Source: Liolophura sinensis
Taxonomy: Eukaryota > Mollusca > Polyplacophora > Chitonida > Chitonidae
Assembly: GCF_032854445.1 (NCBI RefSeq)
Contig: NW_027017957.1
Location: forward strand, 557,477 to 621,476
DNA length: 64,000 bases
Direction: 5' to 3'
The position numbers and the translations under genes are program-made. The notes beneath the pieces are model-generated. The model had not been told where the DNA came from. It saw only the letters and a list, made by a program, of their open reading frames with translations, and made no database searches. Each line of letters begins with the position of its first letter. Positions within the stretch are counted from its first letter, which is position 1. Below are positions 58,401 to 64,000 of the stretch, piece by piece.

Positions 58401-60380
58401 GCATAATGCCACTTATTCTTAAAAAGCAAAAGTGTACCGTTTCGACGAGTGTGTTTGTGTGGCTCGCGACAAAGTGTGTATCACTGGCATACGATTTGGT
58501 ACCCATTAAAAGTATAGGTGTATCAAACTGAAGTATGCAAGGCACACATTAATGTCCCTGTGCAAATGTGTTGCAACTAATGTGTGCTTGGGGTACACAT
58601 TATCTGTATTTTTGCATGAAATTGCTATTTTTAGTGTAACCCGGGAATAAAAAATATAAATGAAATAAAATGAATTATACGCCTTGTTTAGAATAACCCG
58701 GGAATAAAAAAACTATAAAATTAATAATACGCCTCTAATTGTTGTATTAATATCTAAATGTCTACATGGTTTTATAAATTCGTAGATGATTACTACTTGG
58801 TGCATGATTTTGTTATGTGTAACACACTAATGGGTGTCGGTGTAAACTGGACAAAGACGTGGAGACAGATCGCACGTATTCGACGTTCGCTGAACGTACA
58901 TAGTCTCCTAAAACTAGGATTCACAATGGCCCGGGACGGACTACGAAGATACTACATCTCTCCCTTTATTTTAGATGTCAGCGTTACATTAACACTGATG
59001 TGCGCATAAACAATACTATGCTTGGGATTCTATACCAAAAAATGTTGTCGGACATACGTATCCGTCGGATACTACCAAGTCACAAATGTTCAACTCTGGT
59101 TCTGTTAGAACAACAGTTCATAGTAAAGTTATAAGGAAAACGCACATGATATGTCAGTAAAAGACAGTAAAATACAAAACAGTTTAAATTACTTATATGA
59201 GAAATCGGCTTAGTTTTCTGTCTCCTTGTGGATACCGTGATCGAGTTTGAGATTGTTCGGTAGTTCTGCGATCAATCGGAAAGTCCGTGACGTCATCTTC
59301 CTCATCATTATCGTTTCTGGAATATGCTGTCGTACTGGGGCTCACACGCTTGAAGATAGAACTGTTGAGTGTTATTACGGACAGATATCAAGAAGCTTTG
59401 ACCTTTTTAACAACAAATGGTGTAACTTTGAAACGACATATACACTTGTTCATCTCGTTTTGCTAATGTAGCACATAGTCACCAAGCTGGATGCGGGACG
59501 ATCTGGCTGAACTACGCTGATCAGCAGATTCTTTCATTCGGCGTTTTGCGGTTTTGTTTTAAATACGAACGTCAGTGTCCGGGGCAGGTTTGGGTAGGTC
59601 TTGTAGTTTGGTGTGGATTGATTGGTGTCAGCCGAACCTAAGATGTGAAGGAGACTGTCCACTTGTGATGTAAGTAGTTATTCGATAATTCCGTTGAAAT
59701 GAGAACAGTTGGAGCTTCCAGGTTTTCCATAGCTCGTTTTGGCTCATTTCAAAGCACATATCAATTTTGAGAAAGAAAGGGAAAGTCATTCATGTAGCCA
59801 TGTTGTTTGTGTATTACGGGCGTTAGTATTGTAACGTCACAAAGTTAGCTTGTGAGAACGGCTGTTATTCACCAGAAATTTATTGCAATGTGTCTTAGGT
59901 TAGTTCCTCGATCGCCAATGTAACATTCTTGAGGATGCCGGTTTGCTCTATCCAATGGTGAGTACAGTGTAGCCTAACAGCATATAGGGAATGTTTACAT
60001 GCTGCTGATAATATAACATTGTGTCATAACATAAATGGCGACAAAACTACACGTAGGTAGCACAAATCATGAAAAGATCTAAAGAAAAAGCCTTCATAGA
60101 CAAACAGATTTGGTTTATCGTTTTTAATTTAACCTATTTAGCGAACAACATCGCGGCCATAGAATAACCTATTCAAGGAGATGTAATGTAATACAAGATT
60201 TGGGTAGAAATGTAGAATTTATACTATGGGGAGTGATACGTAGGTTATTCTGTTCTCGAAAACAAAATACTCTTAACGGAAAATACGACTGGTTATAGTC
60301 TAATGTTGTTGGTTTTTTTGTGTCTATATATTCCTACATTCAACTAGCTCTAAAAACGGTTGGCCATGTTCCCAACTTAC
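58400..60380. other. No gene recognised
   Basis: A perfect CRE-like TGACGTCA occurs near 59.29 kb, and again near 61.11 kb. A hydrophobic open frame near 59.25-59.47 kb lacks an ATG. Nothing else stands out. Confidence 0.45.
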
Positions 60381-60464
60381 CTTCCACATTAACCACTCTG
60401 AACCATGCCATTCACTAAACTGGAACTGAGCCCTGTCGTCTTCGCTGTCGCCAAAGTGCCAACG
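60381..60464 (-). CDS. Exon of an unrecognised gene (SEDDRAQFQFSEWHG)
   Basis: Minus-strand 84-base segment, phase 0 to phase 0, between TTTTTGTGGTGTATAG and TGGAAG followed by GTAAGT. It encodes 28 residues including 'HFGDSEDDRAQFQFSEWHG' and 'SEWLMWK'. The composition (acidic and aromatic, no low-complexity run) and the strong donor look like a conserved intracellular protein. An in-frame stop sits just before the acceptor, as expected of intron. I do not recognise the family. A possible start (ATGGCAGCTTGC at 60599) lies a short way upstream, but no clean donor links it. An alternative overlapping frame is also open for about 30 codons. Confidence 0.38.
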
Positions 60465-60815
60465 CTATACACCACAAAAAGAGATGTCCCATGACCTTAA
60501 AGTAATTCTGAAATAAAAATACAGGTCATAACATCGCAAATAACACAAATGTAACCGACGAATCCACTCTGACAGCATCAGGACTTCGCAAGCTGCCATT
60601 TTCAAATCACATAACTTGGTTACTAGGGTGGGCTCGGCTGTTCTTCCCAAAGTGAGGGCCTTGTTTTTCACAATGTAATTGATTGTGGATCATTTCTGTT
60701 CATTATTAACACACAAATTAAAGTTAAGACTCCCTTTGGTGTACAATTCATTGGTTTCAGTAAAATCATTCTGCGAGTTTTTTTTTTCGGAAAATGCGGC
60801 CGACTCAAATTAAAG

Positions 60816-60901
60816 ATGGCGGTTAGCGAAGTTTGGCTTGCCGCCGATGTAACAGATACATTTGTGTTAATTGTGACGTCTTTACTATTCACGAAAGCTA
60901 G
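60816..60901 (+). CDS. Possible first exon (MAVSEVWLAADV)
   Basis: An ATG in good context (TTAAAGATGGCGG) opens 28 codons, 'MAVSEVWLAADVTDTFVLIV' onward, and ends at GCTAG followed by GTGATC, a possible phase-2 donor. It lies head-to-head with the minus-strand ATGGCAGC at 60599, and the two starts share sequence in inverted orientation. No following exon was found. It could equally be a small inverted duplication of promoter sequence. Confidence 0.2.
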
Positions 60902-61307
60902 GTGATCTAAAGTAAGAATTATTGAATGATTACAGGAAACATGTTTTTATAGCGTACAACTTTGATATTTTGAGAAAAGCATACGCGAAAGAATCGAGTT
61001 TCAGGTTAGTTAATGAACGAGTACAGATCTGTATTTCTGAAGGCTAAGCTGGTAAGAATGAGACAACTATCTGTAAAATGATCCATAATTCCTACTGTGT
61101 TTACGTCAAATGACGTCATAATCAATCAAAGCAATTGGCATGCTGGTCAGTGGACGAGGAGAGTAAATTGTTTTACACTAACAGCACGCCATGCGATTAC
61201 ATGTAGAAGAAACCCCACGAAGATATAAAGCGTATATTACTGATTAAGCCTAAGGGAATAGACAGAATCATGTCTGAGGTTTTCCAAGTTGACTAGATAT
61301 AATACCA

Positions 61308-61561
61308 TAGATTTATTTGTTTGGTTGGTGTTTTATGCCGTACTCAAGAACTTTTCACTTATACTACGGCGGCATTATGGTGGGAGGAAATCGGCCAGAG
61401 CCCTCGGGAAATCCCCGACCATCCGCAGGTTGCTGCGAAACCTTCCCACGTACGGCCGGAGAGGAAGCCAGCATGAGCGGACTTGAACTCCCAGCGACCG
61501 CGGAGGCTCCCAGGTCATTAAGCTGCGCTGGAGCGCTAACCAACTGAGCCACGGAGGCCCC
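61308..61561 (-). mobile_element. SINE family 1, full length, reverse orientation
   Basis: Complete element on the minus strand, head at the right end (...actgagccacggaggcccc). It is flanked by ATAATACCA at 61299-61307 and 61562-61570. Confidence 0.93.
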
Positions 61562-62072
61562 ATAATACCACAGAGACCATTTGTATTTCGAGAGAAGAAA
61601 TCCTTCTTGGTACCGTCCGCAAATAAAATATTAACAAAGTTAACATTCTAATTCTGTTCATAGAGGTAGAAGATTTGATGCCCAGAATAGCAAAATAGAT
61701 AAGCATAGACAAAAAAATACAGACAAGATCTGACAAATACGAATGAAATTTTAACATGCTTTCAACACATAAATGTCATTATTGTGCTTCTCCATGAATG
61801 GCTTTGTATGGTTGATTCTGATCTGAAGGTAAACTATTCGTTTAGAATAGAAATTAGTGGCAGCCACACCATACAGGTACATTAGAACATGTACAAGTTC
61901 TGCTGCAAATATTTAGATAGCATCAGTACAGCTGTTCAGTTAGACCGTCCATACTGTTATAACATGATGCGATTGAGATGTTTTGTATGTTTGGACATGT
62001 ATCATGGTGAACATGACATCATTTACTTAAAAGTAAACACAATACTGGTTAAGTACCGTAATTGTAACATCT

Positions 62073-62310
62073 GGGGGCCTCCGTGGCTCAGTTGGTTAGC
62101 GCGCAGGAGTCTCTCGCCAATGCTGTTGCTCTGAGTTCAAGTCCAGCTCACACTGGCTTCCTCTCCGGCCTTATGTGGGAAGGTCTGCCAGCAGATAGTC
62201 GTGGGTTTCCCCCGGGCTCTGTAGGGCTTCCACCCACCATAATGCTGACCGCCGTCGTATAAGTGAAATATTCTTGAGTACGGCGTAAAGCACTAAGCTA
62301 ATAAATAAAT
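62073..62310 (+). mobile_element. SINE family 1, near full length, intact A/B-box head
   Basis: Head reads 'gcctccgtggctcagttggt' with the A-box-like TGGCTCAGTTGG; the B-box-like 'gagttcaagtcc' follows. It is flanked by AATTGTAACATCT (62060-62072) and AATTGTAGCATCT (62311-62323). Among the best preserved copies here. Confidence 0.93.
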
Positions 62311-62879
62311 AATTGTAGCATCTAAGTTGTATTATAACAATATGTCACAATGCAGGGCCTATTAGAATAAATACACTGTAAAAATCTCCCACGTGCAGTT
62401 ATATTTCTTTTTGGAAAACAAAAAATAAAGCTCAAAAGTCTGGGCCGGAGTTTAAAATTTTACGCTACTTCAGTCTATCTATGGAGTTACTGCTATGTCG
62501 TCATTGACATTACGTCACGTGGGTTAAACTGGGAGTCATATTGGCAACACCTACATGTCAGTTGCCTCAGCAGCTATAACCAGCTTGTTGTGCACAAGTT
62601 CTACAACATCCTGTCAACAGTCCGCTACACCATAGTTCCACAAATGTGAAGGCTATCTAATCTTGTGTATAGTTCTATAAAATTATATACATACGTTTAT
62701 TAAGGACGATAAAACTTAGACGGGTTAGATTTGAATAGTTTAATTTATTCGCCTAGATCATTCCTCGCAACTTTCTATGGTCACTATACTATGGGTGGAA
62801 ATAGTTATTTCATATAGGACGGTGCTATGGGCGCAAATAAACGTTCATAAAATACGATAGCTTTACTGTGGACGAAAAC

Positions 62880-63060
62880 AGTTCTAGATGATAACAACAG
62901 CTGTTGATGAATGACGATAGCCGCCGTGGGTGGGGATCGTTGTGGACGGCGATATCCACGTAGTTGTTTGTGGATGGTGATAGCTACTAAGGGAAAAAAA
63001 TATTTGCTTGTGGATGGCGATAGCCCCTATGGAAAGGTAATTGTTTGTGGATGCAATGGA
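62880..63060. repeat. Degenerate minisatellite (gtggatggcgatagc)
   Basis: Imperfect units of about 35-45 bases built on 'tgtggatggcgatagc', at least four recognisable. Produces a long minus-strand open frame of no evident meaning. Confidence 0.6.
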
Positions 63061-63187
63061 TGATTTCGAAAAAACATAGTTGTTTGTCGTTGAGTGTAGC
63101 TGATATAAAAGGAAATAGTTGAATGTTGAGAATTGCTGTGGAAAATTACATTTGGTAACGAATGACAAGTGGCACATTAAGAGAATT

Positions 63188-63393
63188 GAAGTTTTAATTT
63201 TAACAGAAAGTCTGTTGTCTGAGTGATGCTAGAATATATTCTGCTATTGGAACAGATTAATCTGTTAAATATAACACATATATTCTACTAATTCAACATA
63301 AGGATTCTATCAGACTAACGGCATATTGTACTGAATTTGACACAGGATTATGTAACACCAGTCACACAACAGACTTTCTTTTAAATTAAAACT
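63188..63393. mobile_element. MITE-like element with about 33-bp terminal inverted repeats
   Basis: 'gaagttttaattttaacag' and 'aaagtctgttgt' at the left match the inverted right end 'acaacagactttctttta' and 'aattaaaactt'. The interior is AT-rich without coding potential. Confidence 0.7.
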
Positions 63394-64000
63394 TTTAAGT
63401 GTAGATATTGTGTTGACGGAGATACGTGTAGTTGTTGGATTTCAAGTGTTAGTGAACTCCAGGCAGCCCGCATTAAGATGAACGACACACTTGAGTTATC
63501 ATACAGGGGTGCCTTTACCTATCAGCTGCATGTAAAGCAAATAGGTCTAGGCCTATGTATACATGTACCCCGGTAAAGAAAATCCAGTAAAGTGAGAAAG
63601 CATAAACAAAAAAACTATTCCTTGATAATATGAGGATAAGAAGTCTAAAGTCAACTAGATAATTATAAATTGGCTGTGAAAAATAGCGTAAACACAGAAC
63701 AATTTGCTCGAAGGAACGAGAGTTTAGTATTACAGGTAACTGGTGTCACCCTCCTTCAAAACTCCGCCAAATACCTAGCATGCCACAGGTTTGGGTATAA
63801 TTATGACGTCACCCGAGGCAATTGGTACTTGCCGTCAAACCGAGCTTATAGACTTCAATGTTATAAATTCGAAAATTTGTTCTAAGTTCCTTTTTCTAGC
63901 AAGAACATGAACTTAAAACATACCAATGTGTAGAGCTTGTGCTGTTGCGTGTCATTGACTGAAGGCAATTTTGGTAGCGAGTATGACTGATTTTGCAGAC

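Noticed and set aside
59247-59471. Hydrophobic plus-strand frame resembling a signal peptide
   Set aside because: No ATG before the hydrophobic part and no clear donor after it.

Overview
The window is nuclear DNA from an animal, most likely a mollusc. It is AT-rich, has no bacterial-style operons, and its coding pieces are short exons bounded by GT/AG signals. It carries about seventeen copies or fragments of a tRNA-headed SINE whose 3' end reads 'attcttgagtacggcg' followed by an (AATA)n tail, a type I associate with bivalves and gastropods. Species was not determined.

The main content is one large gene on the minus strand, running from about 55.5 kb down to about 20.4 kb. I assembled it from a signal-peptide exon (55413-55476), three immunoglobulin-domain exons (about 55.0, 49.6 and 44.7 kb), one fibronectin-III exon (43.3 kb) and a transmembrane exon (41.7 kb). 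All ectodomain joins except one are phase 1 with matching splice sites, and translation is continuous. Downstream of the membrane exon are small exon-like segments, each encoding about 14-55 residues and most holding one tyrosine motif (YENV, YEKV, YAEL, YASI). I read these as a modular signalling tail. The last (20423-20590) ends in a stop and carries a TxYxxI (ITSM-type) motif. The tail exons sit in tandem duplications: a 6-kb pair (about 21.55-27.55 and 27.55-33.51 kb) and a 1.1-kb pair (about 39.35-40.43 and 40.46-41.62 kb).

On the plus strand, converging on the end of that gene, lies a tyrosine-rich exon-like segment (19804-20098) with YxN and ITIM-type motifs. A decayed paralogue at 11.0-11.85 kb has been invaded by a nine-copy 57-bp repeat. 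Each intact repeat encodes one ITIM-type motif (SxYAEL) and one YxxM motif. At the other end, 1.28 kb from the start of the minus-strand gene and diverging from it, is a plus-strand signal-peptide exon (56761-56845), so the receptor gene appears to have a head-to-head neighbour. The locus therefore looks like a small cluster of Ig-superfamily receptors with tyrosine-motif tails. Ligand, cell type and immune function are not shown by the sequence.

The rest is repeats: three SINE families, two dispersed families between 6 and 33 kb (rep1, rep2), reverse-transcriptase relics (9.1 and 58.0 kb), fold-back elements, a 21-bp minisatellite (35.5 kb) and a 78-bp tandem repeat (38.0-38.4 kb). Weaker exon candidates of other genes lie at 1.85 kb (minus) and 60.4-60.9 kb. 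Regions 1-9 kb, 12-19 kb, 33.5-37 kb, 45-49 kb and 50-54 kb show no convincing genes.
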